From Pegethrix bostrychoides GSE-TBD4-15B (GTDB lineage: Bacteria; Cyanobacteriota; Cyanobacteriia; Elainellales; Elainellaceae), in assembly GCA_019359155.1 (NCBI GenBank), contig JAHHHV010000076.1, positions 50,183 through 114,182 on the forward strand: a stretch of 64,000 nucleotides of DNA. Direction: 5' to 3'. A program made the position numbers and the translations under genes. Below are positions 32,948 to 42,986 of the stretch, piece by piece. Below the pieces are notes generated by a model that worked only from the letters and a program-made list of their open reading frames with translations, ran no database searches and had not been told where the DNA came from. Within the stretch, counting starts at the first letter, position 1. Every line of letters begins with the position of its first letter.

Positions 32948-35098
32948 ATGACCAGAGCTAAAGAGACAGTTCCAGAGATCAGCCTCAACGATCCGCAGTA
33001 CTACATCAACCGCGAGTTGAGCTGGCTGGAATTCAACCGTCGAGTCCTGAGTTCGGCGCTTGATCCTCGGACGCTGCTGCTGGAACGCCTGAAGTTTTCT
33101 GCCATCTTTAGCTCTAACCTAGACGAGTTCTTCATGGTGCGGGTGGCGGCACTCAAAGCGCAGGTGGAGGCTGGTGTGATGACGCTCACGCCAGATGGCC
33201 GCACGCCCCAAGAGCAGATTGACGCAGTGGGGGAACGGCTGCGCCCCATGGTGGCCGAACTGCACCAAAACTTTGAGCAAGTGCTGCGTCCGGCCTTGGC
33301 TGAGCATGGTGCCCATATCCTCAACTACATTGACCTGAGCCAAGAGCAGCGCCTCTACCTCCAGAACTATTACGAGAAGCAGATCTTCCCGGTGTTGACG
33401 CCTTTGGCGGTCGATCCGGGGCATCCCTTTCCGTTTATCTCCAACCTCAGCCTGAATTTGGCCGTAGTGGTCAAAGATCCAGAAGAGAAAGATGAACATT
33501 TTGCCCGTGTCAAGGTGCCCAGCAGCCTACCTCGCTTCGTCACGTTTCCGCCGGAGCTGCGGCAGATTGACGGCAAGCCCGCCCTCTGGATGGGGGTTCC
33601 CTTAGAGCAGGTGATTGCCCACAATTTGGAGTCGCTGTTTGCAGGGATGAATATCCAGGAATATTATCTGTTCCGGGTGACGCGAGATGCAGATATTGAA
33701 ATTGCTGAAGATGATGCGGACGATCTACTGCTGACCATTGAACAAGAGCTGCGGAAGCGGCGGCTCGGTGGCTCGGTGATGCGGCTAGAAGTTCAGTCGA
33801 CAATGCCCGAAAATATCCGCGTCACTCTGATGCAGGAAAAGAAGATTACCAGCCAGGAAGTTTATGAAATCGACGGCCTGCTCAACCTCAAAGATTTAAT
33901 GTCGCTGATGTCGCTGCCGCTGCCGCACCTGAAAGATGAGCCGCGCACTTCGATTGTGCCGCCTCGGCTGCGTTCGGTAGGAGAGTTTACCAAAGGGGAG
34001 AGCGGCGAGGAAGAAAAAGATTTTTTTACGGTGATTCGTAACGGCGACCTGCTGCTGCATCATCCGTTCTACTCTTTCTCGCTGTCGGTGCAGCGGTTTA
34101 TCCAGCTGGCGGCTCAAGATCCGGCTGTGCTGGCAATCAAAATGACGCTCTACCGCACTTCTGGCAATTCGCCGATTGTGGCGGCGCTGATTGCGGCAGC
34201 AGAAAACGGCAAGCAGGTGGTGGCCTTAGTCGAGCTGAAGGCGCGGTTTGACGAAGAGAACAACATCAACTGGGCCAAGCGCTTAGAGGAAGCGGGTGTG
34301 CATGTGGTCTATGGTCTCGTCGGACTCAAAACTCATACAAAGGTCGTGCTGGTAGTGCGCCAAGAGGCGGATCGGATTCGGCGCTATGTGCATATTGGTA
34401 CGGGCAACTACAACGACAAGACGGCTCGACTCTATACTGATCTGGGACTGCTGAGCTGCCGAGAAGAGCTAGGCGCAGATCTCACCGATCTATTCAACTA
34501 TCTGACGGGATATTCGCGTCAGCGCTCCTACCGCAAGCTGCTGGTTTCGCCTGTGAATATGCGCGAGCGAATGACGCAGCTGATCCGCCGCGAGATTGAA
34601 TATAGCAAGAAGGGGCGTTCGGGTCGGATCATTGCCAAAATGAACTCGCTCGTCGATCCGCTGATGATTGCTGCGCTCTATGAAGCCTCTCAGGCTGGCG
34701 TTCAGATTGATCTGATCATTCGCGGCATCTGCTGCCTGCGTCCGGGGCTGCAATATGTGAGTGAAAATATTCGCGTGATCAGTATTGTCGGACGCTACCT
34801 CGAGCATTCGCGAGTTTTTTACTTTCAAAATGACGGTAGCGATGAGGTGTATATTGGCAGCGCCGACTGGATGACGCGCAACCTCGATCGGCGAGTTGAG
34901 GCGGTTACGCCCATTGAAGATCCGAGTCTAGCCAAAGACCTTCAGGAGATTCTGGGCATTTTGATGTCAGACAATCGGCAGGCTTGGGAGCTTCAGTCGG
35001 ACGGCTCATACCAGCAGCGTCTGCCTGGAGATGAACCAGAACGCAACGCTCAGAATATTTTGATGGAGATGGCGGTTAGTTCGGCTAACGCGAACTAG
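32948..35098 (+). CDS. ppk1: Polyphosphate kinase 1
   Basis: A 716-residue PPK1, full length. N-terminal domain INRELSWLEFNRRVLSSALD, then LKFSAIFSSNLDEFFMVRVA. The catalytic core contains AIKMTLYRTSGNSPIVAAL, VELKARFDEENNINWAKRLEEAGVHVVYG and YVHIGTGNYNDKTARLYTDLGLL with the autophosphorylated His482. A second conserved His lies in RYLEHSRVFYF. It makes inorganic polyphosphate from ATP on the membrane. With ppx at 16.3 kb, both synthesis and degradation of polyP are encoded in this window. Transcribed alone after the perfect hairpin. Confidence 0.97.
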   Translation: MTRAKETVPEISLNDPQYYINRELSWLEFNRRVLSSALDPRTLLLERLKFSAIFSSNLDEFFMVRVAALKAQVEAGVMTLTPDGRTPQEQIDAVGERLRPMVAELHQNFEQVLRPALAEHGAHILNYIDLSQEQRLYLQNYYEKQIFPVLTPLAVDPGHPFPFISNLSLNLAVVVKDPEEKDEHFARVKVPSSLPRFVTFPPELRQIDGKPALWMGVPLEQVIAHNLESLFAGMNIQEYYLFRVTRDADIEIAEDDADDLLLTIEQELRKRRLGGSVMRLEVQSTMPENIRVTLMQEKKITSQEVYEIDGLLNLKDLMSLMSLPLPHLKDEPRTSIVPPRLRSVGEFTKGESGEEEKDFFTVIRNGDLLLHHPFYSFSLSVQRFIQLAAQDPAVLAIKMTLYRTSGNSPIVAALIAAAENGKQVVALVELKARFDEENNINWAKRLEEAGVHVVYGLVGLKTHTKVVLVVRQEADRIRRYVHIGTGNYNDKTARLYTDLGLLSCREELGADLTDLFNYLTGYSRQRSYRKLLVSPVNMRERMTQLIRREIEYSKKGRSGRIIAKMNSLVDPLMIAALYEASQAGVQIDLIIRGICCLRPGLQYVSENIRVISIVGRYLEHSRVFYFQNDGSDEVYIGSADWMTRNLDRRVEAVTPIEDPSLAKDLQEILGILMSDNRQAWELQSDGSYQQRLPGDEPERNAQNILMEMAVSSANAN

Positions 35099-35387
35099 CT
35101 TTCTGGACAGCTTTTCGACTTCTGTCCTGATCAGGAGCCGAGCTTTTGTATCTAGATACTAGATAGACATCAGAAGGTGATCGGCGCGAGATTGATTGAG
35201 CTAAGTCTCATCGAATTGCTGCTCAAGTTAAATTCGAGGCAGGAGTTTTCCATGCCTCGCAGCAATTCCCACAGTTGCAGCACATCTACAGAGTCGCCGC
35301 ATTTTAGCTGCAGCTTGGAGCTTGGACTGTTTTGAATTGATTTAACCGTCCCATTTAGTCCCATTTAGTTTAAGGAGAATTCTCCTG
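35099..35387. other. Intergenic region between ppk1 and a secreted-protein gene
   Basis: About 290 bases. A short stem GGACAG/CTGTCC lies just past the ppk1 stop. GTCCCATTTA is duplicated in tandem at 35348-35367, and AAGGAG serves the next gene. A 64-codon minus-strand frame at 35170-35364 has no start-signal or similarity support. Confidence 0.6.
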
Positions 35388-35783
35388 ATGAATTTACGTC
35401 GCTTATTTGCTGTTAGCATTCTGTTTACGAGTTCCTTGCCTGTCTTCGCGAGTGCTGCTAGCGCCCAAGTCTATGGTGCGCCCCGATTCTATCCATCTGA
35501 AGTTAGCCGCGTCAATAGCCAAACTCCGTTTCAGACGCATTCATTCGAGCTGTTTAACAACTCTTGGCAGGATATTCTATATCTGCATATCTACAGCGAC
35601 AGCAATCCTGATGATATTGCCGTATATGGGGGCATTCGTCAGCTGCCGCCTGGTCGCGCCTGGAAGGTCAATCTTTTGGGTCGTGAATGCATCTATAACG
35701 TTGCTGTTGAATATGAGAATGGCTCTCAGTCTGTTTACTCAGACGTTAACACCTGCGACTATCAGGGCATCGAGATTCAGTAA
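35388..35783 (+). CDS. Small secreted protein of unknown function
   Basis: A 131-residue protein with a clear Sec signal peptide (RRLFAVSILFTSSLPVFASAASAQ). The mature part has about 105 residues and looks beta-rich: FELFNNSWQDILYLHIYSDS, RQLPPGRAWKVNLLGRECIYNVAVEYENGSQSVYSDVNTCDYQGIEI. Two cysteines (ECIY and NTCDY) could form a disulfide. It resembles a family of small periplasmic proteins common in cyanobacteria and proteobacteria, without known role. AAGGAG precedes the ATG at good spacing, and a hairpin follows the stop. Confidence 0.83.
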   Translation: MNLRRLFAVSILFTSSLPVFASAASAQVYGAPRFYPSEVSRVNSQTPFQTHSFELFNNSWQDILYLHIYSDSNPDDIAVYGGIRQLPPGRAWKVNLLGRECIYNVAVEYENGSQSVYSDVNTCDYQGIEIQ

Positions 35784-35833
35784 ACTCTACATTATCTACA
35801 GCGACTTGCTGCTGTAGTAAAATTCATTTAGAT

Positions 35834-35863
35834 GTTGAGAGAAGGTGCATCTCTTCTCTCAAC
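35834..35863 (+). terminator. Hairpin after the small secreted-protein gene
   Basis: GTTGAGAGAAG (35834-35844) pairs perfectly with CTTCTCTCAAC (35853-35863) around eight bases. There is no clear T run, so it may be a 3' stabiliser rather than an intrinsic terminator. Confidence 0.6.
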
Positions 35864-35903
35864 GCTGGTTGAGACCATGATTCTTGTGTAATGGCTTCGT
35901 GAG

Positions 35904-36596
35904 TTACGGCTGCGGCCGCTCAATGCTGACGGTCGAATTCGGTTCGGTTCGCCAAGCTGCCCCCTGCCAGACTGACCAAGCTAGTCCCCCACCTAGCGTT
36001 ATGCTGACTCCTGCTAGCAGTACTGCCAGCAGCCTGACGCGGGCTTGCAGCAGCTTCACTTTTTGACGGCAGGCCGCAAGTTCTAAAATCGAAGCTTGCC
36101 CTATTGCTAGCGGGTCTGGTTTTTGAGTTGATTGCTGATCTAAACCAACAGCTAGACCATACTCCTGAATCTCTTGTACAGATCCAGCCTGCTCAGCCGC
36201 CTCGACCACTTGAGCGATTTGCTTCGGCTCAAACTTGACCTTAGTGTAAAGCCAGCTAGTAATCAGCTGCGGACAGTTGCGCTTGAACCAGCGCATCGCA
36301 AAGATCTTAACGACCGGCTTGGAGAATTTGGCGCTGCATTGTGCCAGTCGATTCAGCGGACGGTTGGCCACGCGCTGGTTGATCAAATTGACCACGCCAA
36401 TATCATAGAGGCAGTTCAAAATCAGCCTGACCGTCACGTCTTCACGCTCAAATGCCGACTCTAATAGCAGCTTCACGTCGGCCATCCGAGCCTGCTCCAT
36501 CTGGAGTCGCTCAGCTGTGGCCTGCTCTGGCTCCACCCTAGATCGGGTTAGAGAGTCGGCTGGCTTGACTAGGTGACCAGTGCGAGTTAGAGTCAT
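35904..36596 (-). CDS. Protein of unknown function with C-terminal membrane anchor
   Basis: A 230-residue protein. The N-terminal 150 residues are helical and basic (MADVKLLLESAFEREDVTVRLILNCLYDIGVVNLINQRVANRPLNRLAQ), followed by a linker and a single hydrophobic helix at about 188-212 (VRLLAVLLAGVSITLGGGLAWSV) with a short C-terminal tail. It could be a tail-anchored thylakoid or plasma-membrane protein facing the cytoplasm. I do not recognise the family. It is divergent from mug, with a 290-base gap. Confidence 0.75.
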   Translation of the reverse strand: MTLTRTGHLVKPADSLTRSRVEPEQATAERLQMEQARMADVKLLLESAFEREDVTVRLILNCLYDIGVVNLINQRVANRPLNRLAQCSAKFSKPVVKIFAMRWFKRNCPQLITSWLYTKVKFEPKQIAQVVEAAEQAGSVQEIQEYGLAVGLDQQSTQKPDPLAIGQASILELAACRQKVKLLQARVRLLAVLLAGVSITLGGGLAWSVWQGAAWRTEPNSTVSIERPQP

Positions 36597-36887
36597 TTCT
36601 ATTTACCTTGACGCTTATCTAAGCAACTGCTGCTGGTCACTTCTCAATCGCTTCTAATATAGTCTCTGCAACATTCCGGATCTAGTGCTAGATTCAGCAG
36701 CTAGATTCAGCAGGCGTTCTACTCTTCAGCATACTACCTAGTCACTCACTCACCCTCTACCAAGCGATAGGCTCCGCGACAGATGACCGGATAGACTCTG
36801 ACCTAGCCAAGTGTCGCCATTCTAGAGGAAAATGCCTCAGGAGCCGCGAGGCAAGTCCAGTTCTTTTTAGCCATCGCCTGCACAAAG
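36597..36887. other. Divergent intergenic region with a 13-bp tandem duplication
   Basis: About 290 bases without a supported frame. GCTAGATTCAGCA is exactly duplicated at 36687-36699 and 36700-36712. Confidence 0.75.
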
Positions 36888-37451
36888 ATGCCTAGCCGTC
36901 CCTCTGAAAAACCCAGCCTTGCCCAAATTCAAGCTGCTGCCAACCAAACAGTGCCCGACATTATTGCGCCTGATCTAAAGGTGCTGTTTTGCGGCATTAA
37001 CCCCAGCCTTTACAGCGCCGCAGTTGGCCACCACTTTGCCCGTCCCGGTAATCGATTCTGGCCTGCCCTCGCTGCTGCTGGCATCACCGATCGACGCTAT
37101 AGCCCGTTTGAAGATCGACTGCTGCTAATCTTGGGCTATGGCATCACCAATATTGTCGAGCGGGCGACAGCGCGTGCCGACCAACTGACTGCCGCTGAGC
37201 TAGAAGCTGGTCGGCACGCGCTGCTGCAAAAGCTCATGCAATATCAGCCGCAAATTTTGGCGATTCTGGGCATCTCCGCCTATCGCACCGCCTTCCGCCA
37301 GCCCAAAGCGAAGATTGGCAGGCAGGAGGATTTGCCAGACGACTTACTAGCCTGCCAACTCTGGGTCTTGCCCAACCCCAGCGGACTCAATGCTCACTAT
37401 CAGCTGGCCGACTTAGCTGAGGTCTATCGAGGATTGGCTGTGAATCTCTAG
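36888..37451 (+). CDS. mug: G/U mismatch-specific DNA glycosylase (Mug/TDG family)
   Basis: A 187-residue Mug-type uracil-DNA glycosylase. The active-site motif is LFCGINPSLYSAAVGHHFARPGNRFWPAL (split: GINPS with catalytic Asn, then HFARPGNRFWPAL), and the C-terminal minor-groove loop is VLPNPSGLNAHY. It excises uracil, or damaged pyrimidines opposite G, in base-excision repair. The gene converges on a membrane-protein gene with a four-base overlap at the stops (37448-37451). The N-terminal 25 residues are a less conserved extension. Confidence 0.93.
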   Translation: MPSRPSEKPSLAQIQAAANQTVPDIIAPDLKVLFCGINPSLYSAAVGHHFARPGNRFWPALAAAGITDRRYSPFEDRLLLILGYGITNIVERATARADQLTAAELEAGRHALLQKLMQYQPQILAILGISAYRTAFRQPKAKIGRQEDLPDDLLACQLWVLPNPSGLNAHYQLADLAEVYRGLAVNL

Positions 37452-38125
37452 CGCCGCAGAATTCGCTTCAGCAAGCGTCTGCCCGCCGAAGCAGCGACAA
37501 ATCCCTGAATCGTCACGTAGATCAAAATTCTGTCGCCCAGATGCTTGAAGTTAAACAGTCCCCAGCCTGACAGCAGCCCCAGTACAAAGCCCACAATGCC
37601 AAATAGCTCAATGTTCCAGGCCAAAACACGCGGCAGGCTTTGCTCGACCTGCCAGCCCAAATTGGCGTTGAGCGCTAGCAGGGGCGCAACCAAAAATAGC
37701 GCTAAGCCAGCCACCGCTCCTAGAGACGCGCCCGTCACGATGCCCACGCCGCCCCCAATGGCGCTGGCCATCAGCTGCTGCAATCGCCCCCGTCTTTGAA
37801 TGCGAACGGGCGCAGTGCGACCATAGGGGAGGCGCAGCGCCCGCACCGCGCCGAAGCAGACAAATCCCAGACCGTAGACCGCAGGTGCCAAAAAACCGCC
37901 GATGATAGCAGCCTGCTCAGCGCTCGCAACCGTAGCTCTCATCAGAGAATGCGTGAAAATCGAGAGGCTATAAACAGCGATAGCGATGTAGCCCTTGGCA
38001 TAGAGCCAGTGGCCAAAGCTGATCAGCAGGCTGCCAATGATCAGCAGCGGGCAGAAATAGCTGAGAACAGGGAGCGGTAGCAGATCCCGAATTGGCTCAA
38101 TCAGCGGCATGGGTAGCAGTAGCAA
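37448..38125 (-). CDS. Multi-pass membrane protein of unknown function
   Basis: A 225-residue hydrophobic protein with about five to six membrane segments (20-60, 72-95, 118-150, 168-190, 200-215) and basic loops (RIQRRGRLQQL, GRRLLKRILRR at the C-terminus). The glycine-rich helix ASAIGGGVGIVTGASLGAVAGLALFL is notable. I cannot name a family or substrate. It overlaps mug tail-to-tail by four bases. The miaA gene lies upstream on the same strand, so the two may be co-transcribed. Confidence 0.7.
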   Translation of the reverse strand: MLLLPMPLIEPIRDLLPLPVLSYFCPLLIIGSLLISFGHWLYAKGYIAIAVYSLSIFTHSLMRATVASAEQAAIIGGFLAPAVYGLGFVCFGAVRALRLPYGRTAPVRIQRRGRLQQLMASAIGGGVGIVTGASLGAVAGLALFLVAPLLALNANLGWQVEQSLPRVLAWNIELFGIVGFVLGLLSGWGLFNFKHLGDRILIYVTIQGFVAASAGRRLLKRILRR

Positions 38126-38207
38126 AAGCTAAGTTAAACGTCGTGTCTGGAAACTAGATGTGACCCGTTTACTTAGTATTGCACCATCGCCTTAAACCGG
38201 GCTGACA

Positions 38208-39257
38208 TTAGGCTGAGCTACCTGCACCACCTGAATAAACTGAGTGAAACGCCTGCACAGTCTCCCAAACTCGATCCAACAGATGATTGGCATCGGCATC
38301 AAACCAGATAATGCTGGAGTCGGTCTTGAACCAAGTGCGCTGCTGCTTGGCAAACTGGCGCGTATGCAGGGCAATTTCGGCCTCAGCCTGCCTCAGCGTT
38401 AGCTTTCCATCTAGATGCTGAGCCATTTCTCGATAGCCCAGCGTGCTCAGCAGCGGCAGATCTGAGCCGTACTTCTGGCTCAGATCCGCAACCTCGTCCC
38501 GCAGGCCTTGCTCGATCATCTCGGCGGTGCGGCGGGCAATCCGCAGGCTGAGGCAGTCGAGATCCTGGCAGTCCAGCCCTAGCTGCAAAATCGGATAGCT
38601 GGGTCGCTGTTCTCCCTGCTGCTGCGAAATCGGCTGGCCGCTGACATAAAAAACTTCCAGGGCACGCTGCGTCCGCACCTGATCATGCGGATGAATTTTG
38701 GCCGCCGCTGCCGGGTCGATCTGATGCAGCAGCCTATGGCAGAACGGCTGTCCGAGCTGGCTCAACTGCTCGCGTAGCTGAGGCTGAGGTGCAACGCGCG
38801 GAATCTTCAGCCCCCGGACAATCGATTTGATATAGAGTCCGGTGCCGCCAACGAGCAGCGGTTGGGGGACGCTGCTGGCGCTGCTGCTGGCGCTGGCGGC
38901 GCTGGCGATCTGATCCAGACTGAGCTGCGCCTGCGCCTGATATTCAGCCAGCGTCAGTGTCTTTGTGGGATCGCAGATATCGATCAGGGCATGGGGCACC
39001 TGCTGACGGTCGGCTGGGCTGGGCTTGGCAGTGCCGATGTCAAACTCGCGGTAGATCTGCCGCGAATCCGCGCTCAAAATCACGCCTGCTAGCCGAGCCG
39101 CTAACGCCATCGCCAGACTGGATTTGCCTGTCGCGGTTGCTCCGCAGATCACAATCAGCGGCAGCTCACCGGCTGCTGAACAGGGCGTTGAGCCAGTGGG
39201 TAAGCCAGTAGGTAAGCCAGTGGGTAAACCAGAAATTAGCGGCAAAGCAGGGTTCAT
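38208..39257 (-). CDS. miaA: tRNA dimethylallyltransferase
   Basis: A 349-residue MiaA. The P-loop is VICGATATGKSSLAMALA, followed by LSADSRQIYREFDIGTAKPS and GGTGLYIKSIVRGL. Later motifs are DQVRTQRALEVFYVSGQPIS and RQFAKQQRTWFKTD. It adds a dimethylallyl group to A37 of tRNAs reading UNN codons. ATG 39257 has AAAGGAAG at good spacing; the open frame to 39302 adds 15 unlikely residues. The N-terminal leader is expanded by a PTGL tandem repeat (three 12-bp units), and a Ser/Ala-rich insertion (SAASASSSASS) sits before the GGTGLY motif. Divergent from gyrB. Confidence 0.95.
   Translation of the reverse strand: MNPALPLISGLPTGLPTGLPTGSTPCSAAGELPLIVICGATATGKSSLAMALAARLAGVILSADSRQIYREFDIGTAKPSPADRQQVPHALIDICDPTKTLTLAEYQAQAQLSLDQIASAASASSSASSVPQPLLVGGTGLYIKSIVRGLKIPRVAPQPQLREQLSQLGQPFCHRLLHQIDPAAAAKIHPHDQVRTQRALEVFYVSGQPISQQQGEQRPSYPILQLGLDCQDLDCLSLRIARRTAEMIEQGLRDEVADLSQKYGSDLPLLSTLGYREMAQHLDGKLTLRQAEAEIALHTRQFAKQQRTWFKTDSSIIWFDADANHLLDRVWETVQAFHSVYSGGAGSSA
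39193..39228 (-). repeat. 12-bp tandem repeat x3 in the miaA N-terminus
   Basis: Units CCAGTGGGTAAG, CCAGTAGGTAAG and CCAGTGGGTAAA (plus strand) encode LPTG three times in frame on the minus strand. Confidence 0.9.
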
Positions 39258-41570
<2,313 letters not shown>

Positions 41571-41694
41571 CAGATATCTACAAAGGCGAGCAAGGCAGAT
41601 TTGTCCTGAACTCCGCTAAACTCATAGGGCTAAAGATCCAGCGTCCACAGCCCTGTGAGTTTTACGCAACACGCTCATCCAGCCCAGCATCGGA

Positions 41695-42480
41695 TCAGCG
41701 CAGGGGCGTGTAGCTTGACGAGGACGAGGAGGAACCTTGAGAGGAACTTCCTGAACCGGGGGCATCGGCCTCTTCATAGCGCTGGAAGTAATCCACCCGT
41801 GCATCAAACCCAAATCCTTTCAGCCGTCCAGCCACTTCGCGGGCGCTAGAGTAGTTTGGGTAGCCGCCAGCGTTAATAAACGTGCCCTGAGGCGCGCCAT
41901 CGATGATGGAGTTCGGCACGATCTGCTGAATGGCTGACAGTCTGCTAGCATCTGCACCCGGTATCACCACCACGTAAGGTCCCGTCACCGCTGGCGGCAG
42001 CACGCTGGAGGGCGGCTTAATCCCCGGCTCCAGAATATTATTGGGAATTGGCGTACCAACGAGCGTTCCACCGGACGGAACACCACCTGAGCTACAGCTT
42101 GAGCCGCAGCCGATGACGTTAACCCCAAACAGCGCAGATAGAGTCTGTGGCCCGACAACGCCATCGACTGCGATTCCTGAGCGGATCTGGAAGTCAATGA
42201 CCGCTTGCTTGGTCTCGCAGCCAAACAGACCGTCTGCCCGGATACCCAACGCGGCCTGCACGTCGGCCACAGCGCTACCTGCTGAACCCAAGCGCAGATA
42301 GGCCTGAGCCTCAGAAGCTATGCTGAGCACGCCGACTAAGACAGTCATGCCCAAAAGTCCCTTCAGCGCTGACATTGACAAGTTCCTTGACAATTTCGCA
42401 GACAGCACATTAAATAGCGTCAGTTTAGGAGGTAGCCCTGAGCTTGGCTCAGCAGCAGAGTGATTAAACAGCGATTTCAT
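41695..42480 (-). CDS. Exported protein with peptidoglycan-binding and SPOR-like domains
   Basis: From ATG 42480 the protein has 261 residues. A long N-region precedes a hydrophobic signal (ALKGLLGMTVLVGVLSIASEAQA). A PG_binding_1 domain follows (LRLGSAGSAVADVQAALGIRADGLFGCETKQAVIDFQ, then GIAVDGVVGPQTLSALFG), then a Pro/Gly linker. A C-terminal SPOR-like fold (YVVVIPGADASRLSAIQQIVP ... AREVAGRLKGFGFDARVDYF) and a Ser-rich tail end it. It probably binds peptidoglycan in the periplasm. The frame is open to 42621, but 42480 has AGGA at good spacing and gives a normal signal peptide. Convergent with gyrB. Confidence 0.87.
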   Translation of the reverse strand: MKSLFNHSAAEPSSGLPPKLTLFNVLSAKLSRNLSMSALKGLLGMTVLVGVLSIASEAQAYLRLGSAGSAVADVQAALGIRADGLFGCETKQAVIDFQIRSGIAVDGVVGPQTLSALFGVNVIGCGSSCSSGGVPSGGTLVGTPIPNNILEPGIKPPSSVLPPAVTGPYVVVIPGADASRLSAIQQIVPNSIIDGAPQGTFINAGGYPNYSSAREVAGRLKGFGFDARVDYFQRYEEADAPGSGSSSQGSSSSSSSYTPLR

Positions 42481-42986
42481 GGATTCCTCGCTTAACTTTG
42501 TGGTTGTGTCATTCAACTCAGGTAAATCTGGCAATGGCTCGATCTGGCAATCGAGCCTAGCCTTTCTCAGTGACCTATCCTGCTGACAACAGGTATCTGG
42601 CACAGTTCTGGCAAACTGCACCCCTACCTCTAGCGTTAGGCCGACCTACAAGATCTCCTGAATTATCTTTTACTAATATTTATTCTTACCCGAAAATTGC
42701 CAAGACGCTAGAGGGCAAGCCAGTCTCAGCCATTCGCAAATTATGAGGGATTTCTAGATGTAGCGTAGCGACAGATATCAACTCGTCAAATCTCTCTACA
42801 TCTAGCGTTATTTTATTTTTCTGCAAACAGATAAATTTTTTCCAGTCCGCCAGCAATTTCCGTATCTAGCGTTCTCTTTCTAATCTTTTAGCAGAGAATA
42901 TTTAGTTCGGAACAGATTTTGGCGACTAGCGGCGACTAAATTAGAGTTTGGTCGCCACTAGTCATGAAATTGTCGCTAAATTGTCG
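42481..42986. other. 500-bp gene-free interval with two inverted repeats
   Basis: CTAGATGTAG (42754-42763) and CTACATCTAG (42796-42805) form a 10-bp inverted repeat around 32 bases. GGCGAC (42931-42936) pairs with GTCGCC (42951-42956), a likely hairpin at the 3' end of the prolyl oligopeptidase mRNA. AAATTGTCGCT is present twice near 42966-42988. The promoter of the SPOR-protein gene should lie in the left half. No gene was recognised. Confidence 0.6.

Noticed and set aside
35170..35364. 64-codon minus-strand frame between ppk1 and the secreted-protein gene
   Set aside because: No ribosome-binding site, no neighbour in the same direction and no recognisable pattern; kept only as intergenic.
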